A program made the position numbers and the translations under genes. From the NCBI RefSeq assembly GCF_964275005.1, contig NC_092690.1, forward strand, positions 11,164,010-11,228,009: a DNA stretch of 64,000 nucleotides, given 5' to 3'. The DNA comes from Diadema setosum. Lineage: Eukaryota; Echinodermata; Echinoidea; Diadematoida; Diadematidae. The notes beneath the pieces were generated by a model. The model did no database searches. It had not been told where the DNA came from and was given only the letters and a program-made list of their open reading frames with translations. This document shows positions 24,578-35,438 of the stretch, in pieces; within the stretch, counting starts at the first letter, position 1, and each line of letters opens with the position of its first letter.

Positions 24578-25720
24578 CAGGCGCGGTGGAGCACCCCAAT
24601 TATCTCGCAGAAATCCATCGGCAGCCGAGCCTCATTTGCATAAAGTAAACAACATGTACTCGCGTAGTTGAGAAAAAGTAAAAAACTTCTCAAGCTAATA
24701 ACAATTTAAGGAAACCTATTTTCGGATTAAAATTGAGTTAGTTTGAATTTGAAAACATGTCCGAATATGCACATATAACATATTAAAGGATTTGACAATG
24801 ATAAAATGTGAAATTTTAGCGAAAACCTGGCGAGCAAAATTACCAAAAATATGCCTCGAAAATCATCCTAAAATTCACGAAGTGTGATTGCGGAACCAAA
24901 GCGCCATTCAAACAAAGTCCATCGAAATTTATTTATCTGCATGCATTTTAAATTTCATACCGTAATATTCCCGGCCATGGTTGTGTCGGAAAAAAACAGA
25001 AGGTGATGTCAAAAATGACACCAACGCAAAGCGTACAGGTCGGTCCCATGTACATATAATCGCGTCACTGTAGCGTTGCATGCCACAGCACACACAACGC
25101 ATTGCTGCATGCAGCGTGCGCGACAGCAGCTCAGCAGTCACCGCCGTGCGGCACTCATTAAAATTGACTGCGTCACATGCAAACCAGCAATGAGCACGAA
25201 ATCCTGAATCTCACGTACCATGCATGCCCAATATTACGGGAAAAGAAATGACGTCATTTTCAATTGTTTCGCTGACTACAATTTTCTATTCCAAACCCTG
25301 TAGAAAAAAGTTGATTTCTCAAAAAGTACAGGTGGAACCAAGCGAAAACTTTCATCATAAATGGATTGAGGCCTGATGAACTTATGTTGCCAATTTCGGA
25401 CACATGTCATTGGAGCCCGGCCATAGTTCAGTCGGAAAAAAACAGAGAGCATGTTTTGCGAGAGGTCATTTTCAAAACGCTTTAATATCTCAAGTTCTAG
25501 TGCAGCAAATTTCATAATTTTTTCATCAAAAGGAAGGTTTTTCAAAACTTAGATAGTGTGGGAAGTTTGAATTTACTAGCGGCACGCATAGCGGCACAAG
25601 GAGAAGGTAAAGATTTGACTTTTTCATGGACACAGTTTCGGGCAGCCGTGGATGCCCGTTGGAAATTCAAATAGAACGGGGCGATAATGAGATGCAAATT
25701 GGGCTGCTCCACCGCGCCTG
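24578..25720. mobile_element. 1143-bp TIR element inserted in the ACGTTT element
   Basis: Termini 'caggcgcggtggagca' and its reverse complement at 25705-25720, extending to about 24 bp ('ccccaatt'/'aattgggc'). GTTT flanks both sides (24574-24577, 25721-25724). Removing the element restores an ACGTTTTCTGAAC sequence that aligns with the other terminus of the outer element, which confirms the 4-bp duplication. Internal repeats 'gtcggaaaaaaacagaa' occur at 24987 and 25432. No long ORF: non-autonomous. Confidence 0.8.
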
Positions 25721-26069
25721 GTTTTCTGAACATTCTTGAAACATTCCAAGTTCGTTATTTGGACGTTTTGTCAAAACGTTTTCAGAACGTTTTTTTTTTT
25801 TTTTTTTGAAGGTTTTCGACTTATTTAAAAACTTTTCAAATGGACGTTATAAACACTTTTTTAAACGTTAAGAAAACCAAGTGAAAAGCTTTCGGAATTT
25901 TGAAGGACCTGCAGAAAACCTTTTGAACGTTGTGGACGTCCAGAAAACCTTTGAAAACCGTCTAGAAGTCAAAAGTCATTATAAGAACGTCTAAAAAGTC
26001 TTATGACCCTTTCAAGAACGTTCAGAGAACCTTCCACATCCGTCTAGAACGTCTAGAAAACCTTTTAAG

Positions 26070-27660
26070 AATGTCTAATGTTTATTTCTTTTAGGGTATT
26101 TATAAAAATTATAGTTATGAGATTACAGACGGAATCTGAGATTAATACTTTGTCGTGGTTCAGAAGTTATTTAAGTCATCGAAAACAATATGTTGCATTT
26201 AAATCCAGTCACTCTTCATATTCTAACGTGTCATGTGGAGTCCCTCAGGCATGTCAGGGATCTATCTCGGGCCCCTACTTTTTTGATTTACATTAATGAT
26301 ATTATCAATTCCTCTCCTCGTTTAAAATTCATTTTATTTGCAGACGACACCAACGTTTTTTATTCCAACAAGGACATTGTAACACTGGTTGATACAGTAA
26401 ATTTGGAATTAAGTAACATCTCGAAATGGTTTAGAAGTAACAAGCTTTCACTGAATAGTGATAAGACACGTTTTATACACTTTCATACGCTTCAATCCCA
26501 ACCCACCCTTCCTCAAAGTATTTCTATTGATGATACAAACATTGCTGAGAAACGTTCAACCAAGTTCCTAGGAGTGGCCCTAGATAGCAATCTGACATGG
26601 AATACTCATGCCCAGAATATTACAACAGCAATATCTAAGCAACTGGTGTTTTAAGGAGAATAAAATACTAAATTAACGATCAAACTTTAATAATGTTATA
26701 AAACACTTTATTTCTACCGTATGTAATGTACTGCAATATTGTATGGAGCAACTGTAGCAAAACTTAATTGAACACAATTTTTCTTCTCCAGAAAAAAGCT
26801 CTTCGTATATGCACACATTCAAATATCTTGGCTCACACTGATCCCATATTTTATCGTCTAAAAACTCTAAAGGCCCATGATATACATTTATACCTAACTG
26901 CCACATTTATAAACACACTCGAAATTTATTACCATTTTTTCATAATGCCCTAGTAACCAATGACCATATTCACTCATACCCTCTCCGTCGTTCCCATGAT
27001 TTTCATTTAAGTAATCCGAAGCTTTTACTTGCTTAAAAATCGATCAGACATCACGGTGTGGATACATGGAACACTCTTCCTGAGGAGTTGAAACAGTGTG
27101 CCTCTTTATTTTCATTCAGAGCAAACTTAAGGAAGCACATTTTATTACAGTATACTTCAAATACGAACTATAAAAAATAATTTATATGACTAATGTTGGT
27201 CTCCCGAAAGCAACATCGCATATCGTTCCCTCTTCCAGCAAACCAATTCTATTATTCGAAATTCCAGCCTGCCCTTGTGCACTTTCAAGCACTTGCACGC
27301 ACATTCACCACCATCACACATCAGAGTTTATTTTTCCTTACTATCTTCGCAGCAGAATTTGCATTGTTACGAATCTACTACGTCCCTACCCTTTCCTCGG
27401 GCCGGCCATCTTTTCAAGCAGTACTTACAATGGCGGCCCTCTGCATAATCGCTTCTTAACTACAATTGTTATTGTAATCCCTGCTGCACAGACATGCATA
27501 TTGTATATCATATCATTAATTTTCTTTTATATCGTTGTTTATGCAAGTCAATTGACTCTTGTCTTGAATATATTTGTATATTTTCCACATGTGCATGATT
27601 ATGTAACTTATGTAAATTGATTTGCAGAAAATAAAGTATCTATCAATCTATCAATCAATC
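26070..27660 (+). pseudogene. Truncated CR1/L2-like LINE, reverse transcriptase fragment
   Basis: Open pieces encode RT motifs: a YLSHRKQYV stretch, SCGVPQACQGS..GP (PQGS block, disrupted by a frameshift near 26260), FADDTNVF at about 26337 (catalytic FADD), and SLNSDKTRF/STKFLGVALDS thumb blocks. Further decayed coding continues to about 26940. The 3' end carries 'aataaag' then TCTATCAA/ATCA repeats (27622-27660), the usual LINE tail. It is 5'-truncated, with frameshifts, antisense to the TRIM gene that hosts it. Confidence 0.85.
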
Positions 27661-28232
27661 AAATGTGTCCTTATCCTAATATTATATAATTCCATCCTAA
27701 CCTATTCTATTATGTCCTACTATCTATACTCTACCCTATTCCCAATTGATGAATCTAGATCACATTCTTTTTTCTGTATATACCACCAAAATGTTGTGAT
27801 GCATGAGGACATGGTTACTAAAATTAGATCACACACTCCTTAATTTGAATATTCATAATTATGTATGAATATTTATAATAAAGAGATGTACAGAGTAGGA
27901 AATAAAAACGTTTTTTAAACGTTTATTAAAGACGAAGTCGACATAGCAGACCTAATAAAAACGTTTTGTGGACGTTTACAAAGGACGAAGACATTGCAGA
28001 CATAATAAAAACGTTTTGTTTGACGTTTCTAAGACGTTTTCCAAAAAAAAAACTGTGCTTTGCGATAAATGCTAAGTCCCCAATTTGACGTTGTATGTAC
28101 GTTTTAAAAACGTCCATTTTATACAAAGACGTACGGAACCTACAAAAAAACGTTCTGAAAACGTTCTGTGTTTGCTGGGATTATTGACCTCCAGAAAATT
28201 CATTCTAGGTTTTGCAGGAAATTTCAATATAC

Positions 28233-28411
28233 TTACATTCAGACGGTGAACCTTAACCTCGTTGACGTAACCTCGAGGATAAATTGTATGGGGCGCCAAA
28301 TGTCGCACGATCTATTTCGTTTCGTTTCGTCAACAAAATGACATACCCTCAAGGTTGGCTATCCTCGAAGTTGGCTATCCTCGAGGCTAAGGATCACCGT
28401 CCGAACGTAAC
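28233..28411. mobile_element. Short TIR element with the GGCGCCAAATGTCGCA core
   Basis: Left 'ttacattcagacggtgaacc' and inverted right 'ggatcaccgtccgaacgtaa'. Inside are 'gggcgccaaatgtcgca' and 'atttcgtttcgtttcgtc', the same core and monomer seen in the ATTTCGT MITEs at 18010 and 34804, but with different termini. A 'ggctatcctcgaag' word is tandemly repeated. Confidence 0.65.
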
Positions 28412-28429
28412 TGTCATTTCAAGGTCTTA

Positions 28430-28870
28430 TTAAAGGTATTAGCCCACATTTGTAAACCTGCAGCAATTGGTCTCATAGTTAGCATTGAGTTTGGGTATGA
28501 TTGCAATAACACCTGTGCAAAATTTCGTTCCAATTAGTCCATTACTTTCATAAAAATAAATGAAAATGCACCGTATGCATGCGTATAACGCTCGCTAGCT
28601 CCGGTCCACGTACGTACTACATGAATGCGATATACATGTGTAAGTTACATGTACGTAGCTAGCCCGCGCTCGTAACTCGATTTTGGGTCGGGTTGACCCG
28701 GTTTGAAAATTGATTTTAAAACGATGATTTTCTCTCTTTTATCGAATGGTATAGACAAAGAGCAACAGGTGAGGTATGTTACTGTTATAACTTGTACTTG
28801 AAGTCATATTGGACCTGTTTTATGCAGTTTTGATTTTCGTGGGTTTGCAAATGTGGGCTAATACCTTTAA
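28430..28870. mobile_element. MITE with TTAAAGGTATTAGCCCACAT ends
   Basis: Left 'ttaaaggtattagcccaca' and the perfect inverted match at 28852-28870; arms about 28 bp continue into 'aaacc'. 441 bp, no ORF. It sits in the TRIM gene 3 intron near exon 1. Confidence 0.8.
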
Positions 28871-29054
28871 GATTAAAGATTGGGGTATATAAGAATGGGG
28901 TATAGAATGAGATTCAAATATGTGCACATGCCATCTCACTCAAAACAGGTAGCAATGAACGCTGCTGCATGTTGTGGATCAATAGAAACCAACAACGGGT
29001 CTCCCATGGTTATACACGTTAATTCGACGAGAACCAAATCGCTGTATACAATAC

Positions 29055-30026
29055 CTTTCGCCTGTGTCGATTCAGTATACGAAGCCTCCCGAGTGGGAAG
29101 ATGCAGTAAGCGGGGAGAGGGAGAACTTCGAATCGTAGAGCCTTGATGGTTTCGAAAAGGCGAATTTCCTCCGCCCTGGATGGTACAGGTCTCTGATCCA
29201 TATTTGTTTTGAGAGTCAAGAGGGTATCTTGATCCTCTCTGCTTAATGAAACGAGTTCACGCGGTTCCATGTCCAGCAACTCTTCTACCTTTTCAGATGA
29301 TTCGGTGACTCCGGACATTGCTTCTGCTTCTGTCGAAAGGAGATTGTCCATCAAAGCATTAAATGAACTTCTCTGTGTTTCAATTTCCGCTACGAGATTC
29401 CCTACTGTCGTGAAGAGCTTATTTCGAATAAGGTCTAACTGGTTTTCATAAGCTGTGTTGATATCTGTTACCAAGCTGTCCAAGTACCCGTTTCCCTCCT
29501 TCTTGTTCCTATCAATGTTACTTGCGTAATCCTTGTGAGTGTCTGACCATTCTGAAGCGTCCCGTAGCAGTGCAACTATTTCATTGGTCTTGTGGCTCGC
29601 AACCTCATCCAGGCTTTTAAGGTGAGACATGTGCTCAGAATGTCTGTGATCGGAAAGGGCACATTCCGCACAGACAACCAGCTCGCACTTCTCGCAGAAA
29701 TGACTTCGTTCAAGATTCGGATGTTCTTCACAAACATCTTCATCGTTGGTTGCTTCCTCGCTCTCCTCAAGAATCCCTAATATTTTGTTTGCAAGCAGAT
29801 TTGGTCGGGAGCTGTTGAAAGTGTGCATCTCGCGACATACCGGGCATCGCATTTGATATCCTATTTGATGATTAAATAATACAAGAGGTTGTCTTTCAAG
29901 TTCTGTAAGGCACTTTTGGCAGAAAGCATGCATACAATTTAGGTGTCTAGCGTCTTCCAGGTGACCCAGACATATCCCACATACCAAGACTTCAGAGATT
30001 GATTCTCGTAGTAGCTTCGCCGCCAT
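29055..30026 (-). CDS. TRIM gene 3, exon 1: RING, B-box 2, coiled coil
   Basis: Starts MAAKLLRESISEVLVCGICLG (ATG at 30026 in a good AATCATGG context). RING: CGIC, CMHAFC-x2-C, CPVC. B-box: CEEH, FCEKC, CAEC, DHRHSEH. A coiled-coil region follows and ends in RFEVLPLPAYCIFPLGR, shared with copy 4. The donor matching copy 4 (AAAG|GTATTG after 29055) is phase 0 here and would throw exon 2 into a quick stop. A weaker phase-1 donor, C|GTATAC after 29081, would keep the frame and give about 579 residues. Otherwise the gene makes a propeller-less RING/B-box protein, either by read-through to the in-intron stop at 29019 or by the out-of-frame splice. Confidence 0.75.
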
Positions 30027-31786
30027 GATTCATAAACTCAATTTTCTATGTAGCCAATACTGTTTTGGATAACACTGTCTCCCCCGGGTCTGGTGCAATA
30101 GAAACGTGAACACTTCAAACTCCGCACTTTGGACAAAACCCACTCGTTTCGCAACACAATGGATTATGATTGTAGACTTCCTGTGTAACCCGTGATATAC
30201 TCTACTTTATGCGTGCAGGATTGTGTGACCAGGTTTTCAAATTAGTGGAAGGGAGGCCCGTAGTCGTGGGAATTCCCCGACTCGGTTTGTTCTATTGTCC
30301 TGCAAGAGACGTTTACCATGCTGTGTTTCACATCTCTTCTGAGTTAATTATGTCATGTTACAATATTTGGTAGTCATACACATGTCTCTTTTCCCACCTT
30401 CACGTGATGGTCAAAATCTCTGACAAAGTAGTGGCCCAACTGAAATATTTCAAATAGTTGATCAAAATGAGAGCAGAGGGAGAGAGAGAGAGATCTTGTA
30501 AGTGATGAGTACGCAATAATAACCACCCCATTCTAGCAATTTGTTGTACGCCCACTGGCACTATATAGGCCTAAGGTTTCAACTTGGAAAATAAAAGAAC
30601 AAATAGTCCACTAAAAAGGAAGACGTCAGCGAGTTTAATGACAATGATTCATTTCGGAAGACAATGCCAACAGGAAATTCGATTCACGTATTGTTTCATG
30701 TAGCATAAACCTCGCCATGTATTTATATCAAAGAGTGTGGTGTGCCACTCGATTTAAAGGCAAATGTGACCGGCTCTGCCAAAACCCTAAACTTCTAGGC
30801 AAAACTCAAATTTGAGTTATCGGTACTGCTGGATTTCCTATAATGTAAGCTTTCATTTGGTACCCCTTTCATGAAAATCCATGAAAAAATGACGAAGTTA
30901 TGATTTTCTAATATGTTGCAAGTTATCAAAAACAAAAATGGAGAAAATGAAGGTCAAAGTTCAGCATTCACTTTAAATATTGACACATTCTGCAATCACA
31001 CATTAACTCATTGACAACGCTATCAGCCAAACATCCAATGAAGCTAAAATTTGGTACAAACAGCCTTTACACATGAAACAAGGTCATCACAAAAGAAGAA
31101 TCAGATTCCATGATATTCAATGATGTTATTACACAATGAAATACAAAGAAAATAACAGGTGTCATCGAATGCAAAACTCCAGGACCTCTGTGATTAATGA
31201 CGAAACTTCACAGTGATAATAAATATGTTATTATACGGCTGTGTTTATTAAAGAAGTTACGGAATACCTAGTACGAAGGGGCAAGTATGATGGAGAGAAT
31301 TATATACAATGAGAGAGAATACCGATCTATATATAGATTATATTTGCTATCATTCTCCTATTGAAAATTGAGAGGACTCCACATGATTGCCACCAGATCA
31401 AATTACTGTTTGACAAACTCAGAAACCTTGTTTTATGAAAAATTAATACTACACACCCTTAAAATCTATTAAAGCTATTAACAAAGCTATCAACATTGAT
31501 ATTTCCAAATCCTGTCTTCTTTAAATAATGCAATTCATCAATGCCCAATGTGATGTGGAAATATTATTGGAGTACTGTATTTGAACTAAAATCATGACCC
31601 TGCATGTGGCGTGTTTGTGTGAAAACATGTTCTTTTCCTGTGAGTTCTATGATTCATTAATGTTGATATGGATCAGGAAGTGATGTATGTATCTGAAGAA
31701 TTCGGAATGAGAGAAATAGACATGGTAGATTATGTATTCAACACCATTTTGACAGTGATGGATATAAAGGCTGGGCCTCAGTTTTT
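30027..31786. other. 5' flank of TRIM gene 3, non-coding
   Basis: The first 130 bases are homologous to the 5' flank of TRIM gene 4 (59531-59660), so probably 5' UTR and promoter-proximal. The rest (AG repeats near 30477, AT-rich sequence) has no recognised feature. Confidence 0.5.
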
Positions 31787-31858
31787 CTTTCTGCTTGTTG
31801 TTTGGGGAATCCCATGACCAAATTTGGTCATGAGATTCCCCAAACAACAAGCAGAAAG
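31787..31858. repeat. 72-bp near-perfect palindrome
   Basis: Two 36-base halves meet at 31822/31823 with no spacer ('ccaaatttgg' at the centre) and differ at one paired position. The outer ends read 'ctttctgcttgttgtttgg' and its complement, followed immediately by a G run. Confidence 0.95.
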
Positions 31859-32851
31859 GGGGGGGGGGGAGAGATATTTGACACTGACTATAAGAAGTGA
31901 TATTCAGTGTAGAACAATATAGATCGGTACAACTTACAGGAATAAAGTTAAATTGTCATAATCACATAATAACATTATTATGTAATATATAATTATCATA
32001 GGTGATTACCGTATGACTCCTTTTGAGCACCAAGACAGATACTTTTGAATGAAAAACAAAGAAAACGCTGCCTTTAGAAATATCGACATGAACCAAATAT
32101 TGGAACTTTGCTAGTCCGTAATTATTGTTTTCAAAATAAAAATGACAAACTCTTCGTATCACCTGGGATCCTTCCAAAGTTTTGGAATCACAAAGTCAAC
32201 AAAATTATGTAATCGCGGACAAGGTTGCATGGCAAGGTGCTTGACTTGATAACGGCCCCATACCACTGCATGAAGTATGTGTTGGTGTTAGGTGAAGGAG
32301 ACGAGAAAACGCAGACACAGGCACGTAAGGAAGATGCACGGAGGAGGCTCAACGATCAGAGACGGACGATTCGAATAGGTGTTCATCTTTTGGTGGCGCT
32401 ACATCGGGCAACTAAAATTCAAAATGATTTTGTATTGCTGCTGAATACCTAATAGGCTCTCCATAACTTGTCTCCTAGCTACTTCTCTGTACTAATGAGT
32501 GTACGTCAGCGATGGCCAGCATTATGTTGTGCAGGGCTGACTCTTCTTTTGCCCAATGTACCCGCCTGAAAAACATATTTAAATTTGGGTAGACCCTTTT
32601 CTTTGGTTCTGCCATGTCTGCGGAACTGTCAACCATACCCACTTTGGAATTGTAGCAACCTTGGTACCTTCAAAAACACTAAACTGAATATCTACTCTCT
32701 TTTTTTTCCAGCAACTCTGTGAATGATGTATGACACAACATAATGGGAGCTGGGCGCCTTTAAATGTTACAGATACACTGTACATGTATATGGCGCTGTA
32801 TAAATGCTAGTCATATCATCATCAACATCATCACCATCTTTGCCATTACTC

Positions 32852-32909
<58 letters not shown>

Positions 32910-34524
32910 CAAGTTGTAATAATGGACCTTTTGGAGGACTTCCTAATCGGTAGTCAAAATTAAAAGTTCACTTTTAGTCCTTTTTTTAACATTTGATTTG
33001 TTAATGAGAATAAAAGTAAGCTCATAAAGGAAATCTTAATATGGAGTATAGATAACAACACATTGATATTTACGATGAACAAAATGAAATTAAGGAAATT
33101 TAGATTTATTTTGAAGAATATGAATGCCAGAAGTTTCATTTCTGTTTCATCCTGTATTCGGTTTGCAAGAAATTCACTGCGAGAAAATATCTGAGCCACG
33201 TGGCCAGAATGCTACCAGTGTCATACGTAACATGATGACAATGTTTTAAAATGGACTATATCTGTCTGTTTGTCTATAAATGAATAGATGTGACAGAGCG
33301 ATTACACAATTCACTTATTCGTTTACTAATGTGACACCCCAATGATGAAATGTACAGCAAGAAACTAATTCAGGCGATATCACTGTTGGGTTTTATTACT
33401 GTTGATCCGGATCAGGCTTACAATTAGGATAATCATCAGCATAACGGTGATTAATGTACCGATGGATGAATCACCATTAAAGCTCTTTTTAGTTCCCAAT
33501 GGGTTTGCAATTCTTCTCTATAAATATACATGTATGCACTGTATCAAAATACCATCTACCATGGTAAATAAAATATGAAGAATCTATCATGTTTATATTC
33601 TGTGAACATAAATATTATGTTCAAAGCTCAAAATTTCATGATTCAAGCATCTTTAAATGATATGGAAATTATCGAATACTGGCTTTATATTAGGCCTACA
33701 TGAAGTAGCAATTTACTTTATTAATTGTAATAACAATTTTATATAATAACAATTTATTTTATTATACAATAGCGATCCCTGATCAGTTCTTATCATGCAT
33801 GCTGAACGACGAAGGGATGAACGCGGGTCGCTTAAAGAGATCGATGTCGAATTACCAGGGAGCAAATGAGCCCCGCGAACACATTAAGGAGAGCGTCCTA
33901 ACAGCTGTAAGACGAAATACACCCGAGGTTTGGTGGTCCAATGAAAGGAAATCGGTCAAAACTCCGCCCATATGGACAAAAAGCTTGCTCGTCATTATGA
34001 ACTACATGTATTATAAACAGCCGTCTGGAGAAATGTATCTTAGACTATAAACAGTCTAACACTATCCAGGCTCTCTTTAGACAACTGTTCTATCACAAAC
34101 ATTTCCCACATTCGTGACATTAATATAAAGCGTCTCATCAACAGCTTAATGCGTTGTTCTTACTTGGAAAATTGTATACCCATTCTAATGTATTAAACAT
34201 CACATGTGCTGTGTAGGGTGCACCATGGAGTCTTAATGTACATTGAATAAACTGATTCAGCGTTTGTCTTCAATACAGGTTGCTGAATCGACATAATGCA
34301 TTGACCGGCAAAATGTACTGCTTCCAAATCTAACAGTCCGTGCTTCAACTTGTTAAATCCACTATATCAATGCTAACCTTGAGAATAAATTTATCTAGAA
34401 ACTAGCTTTTATACAGAAAGATACTTTATCGTGATACAGAAAATATGCATGTTTCTAAGAGAAAAAAAATCCACGTGATGCGCTTATCTCTGAATTAATT
34501 TCAATGCAGAAAAAGCATGTATCT
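31859..34524. other. Non-coding region
   Basis: Holds an (ATC)n tract and AT-rich sequence. No gene, RNA or clear element termini were recognised. Confidence 0.5.
32853..32909. repeat. (ATC)n microsatellite
   Basis: About 19 uninterrupted trinucleotide units, preceded by a degenerate ATC-rich run from 32815. Confidence 0.95.
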
Positions 34525-35147
34525 CCCTGCTGGAGAGAACTTAGTGTCCCACAGTGTGAAACACAAAGTAAAGAAAGCACAAAGTGAAACACTGTTAACA
34601 CATTGTGAACACACTGTCGAATTATATTCACACTGTTAAATTCAAGCGTTTTAACACTGTGATCCCACTGTGAATCATCTATATACAATGTGAAACAGAA
34701 CTATGTACGTGAACTCGCTGTGGAAAACCAAACCACGGTGTGAAATCTTCTAAACACTGTTAAATTCGATCGTTGTTTACGCAGCCGACTATGTCAACAC
34801 ATTGGCCCGAATTCACGATAGTGGTACAAATTGAAACCATGATTTGAACCATGGACAATTTGTACGGAGCGCCAAGTGTCGCATGGTATATTTCGTAATG
34901 AAATGACAACATTAAGTCGACGAAATGATAATTTTCGTTTGCAAAATGAGCATTTCGTCAATAAAAATGGTCATTTCGCTGACAATATTACTGATTTCAT
35001 AACAAAATAGGCCATATGCGACATTTGGCGCTCCATATAAATTGTCCGTGGTTTAAATCATGTTTTCAAGTGAACCACCTTCGTGATTTCGGGCCATTGT
35101 GAACACACTGTCAATGATTGTGGGGCACTCCGTTCTTTCCAGCAGGG
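34525..35147. mobile_element. TIR element with CACAGTGTGAA-type monomers
   Basis: Left 'ccctgctggagagaac' and right inverted 'gttctttccagcaggg'; arms continue with 'agtgtcccaca'/'tgtggggcact'. The interior (34550-34800) is a run of words such as 'cacagtgtgaaacac', 'acactgttaaca', 'cactgtgaatc'. A second element (34804-35095) is nested in its right half. Confidence 0.8.
34804..35095. mobile_element. MITE with ATTTCGT/ACGAAAT internal monomers, copy 2
   Basis: Termini 'ggcccgaattcacga' and inverted 'tcgtgatttcgggcc', flanked by ATT at 34801-34803 and 35096-35098, the same target as copy 1 at 18010. Shares the arm words 'aaccatgg', 'ggagcgccaagtgtcgca' and central monomers of the form 'atttcgt..acgaaat'. 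292 bp, nested inside the CACAGTG element. Confidence 0.85.
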
Positions 35148-35359
35148 CTTGCTCATAAACATAGCGATGGCTTGGCTTTTCAACTTCATTATTCTTTTTA
35201 CGTGCAAAACATTTCCTACAATAATATGAATTATAAAAACAAATCTGATCTCACAGTATGGCATCACTGCGACATGGTATAGGATGTGACAAAAGTAGCT
35301 GTTTGGCCAGTAGAACAGCTGAAGGAAAGCAGTATGTTGTACAGTAGGCCTATACTCAC

Positions 35360-35438
35360 GCTTGCGTGTGGCCTCATACCAGCCAGAAAATTGGCCACAA
35401 AACACTGACTGCAATTCATGTACATCACCCAGCTCCAC
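35360..35438 (-). other. Possible isolated coding exon (weak)
   Basis: On the minus strand, 'tatcacag' (candidate acceptor) leads into VELGDVHELQSVFCGQFSGWYEATRK, which reads like a folded-protein segment and is followed at once by AAGC|GTGAGT, a strong donor. The family is not recognised. No partner exons were found within several kb and the acceptor has a poor pyrimidine tract, so this may be chance. Confidence 0.2.

Larger units (their letters stand above)
24556..28179. mobile_element. TIR element with ACGTTTT-rich subterminal repeats (host of nested insertions)
   Basis: Left end 'cccagctaacgcaagg' and right end inverted 'gtgtttgctggg', both followed inwards by 'acgttttc' type words. Both flanks (25735-26070 and 27905-28160) are dense in 'aacgtttt', 'gacgttt', 'aacgtcc' in inverted arrangement. 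The original element must have been much shorter: two insertions account for about 2.7 kb. Confidence 0.65.
24470..29054 (-). other. Expanded intron of TRIM gene 3
   Basis: About 4.6 kb, against 310-1028 bp in the three sister genes. The extra length is almost entirely mobile DNA: an ACGTTT-rich TIR element (24556-28179) that itself took a 1143-bp TIR element and a LINE fragment, plus two more MITEs at 28233 and 28430. Confidence 0.7.

Noticed and set aside
30770..31160. Possible TIR element beginning 'aaaggcaaatgtgaccgg'
   Set aside because: It looked like a MITE edge, but I could not find the inverted partner within the next kilobase.
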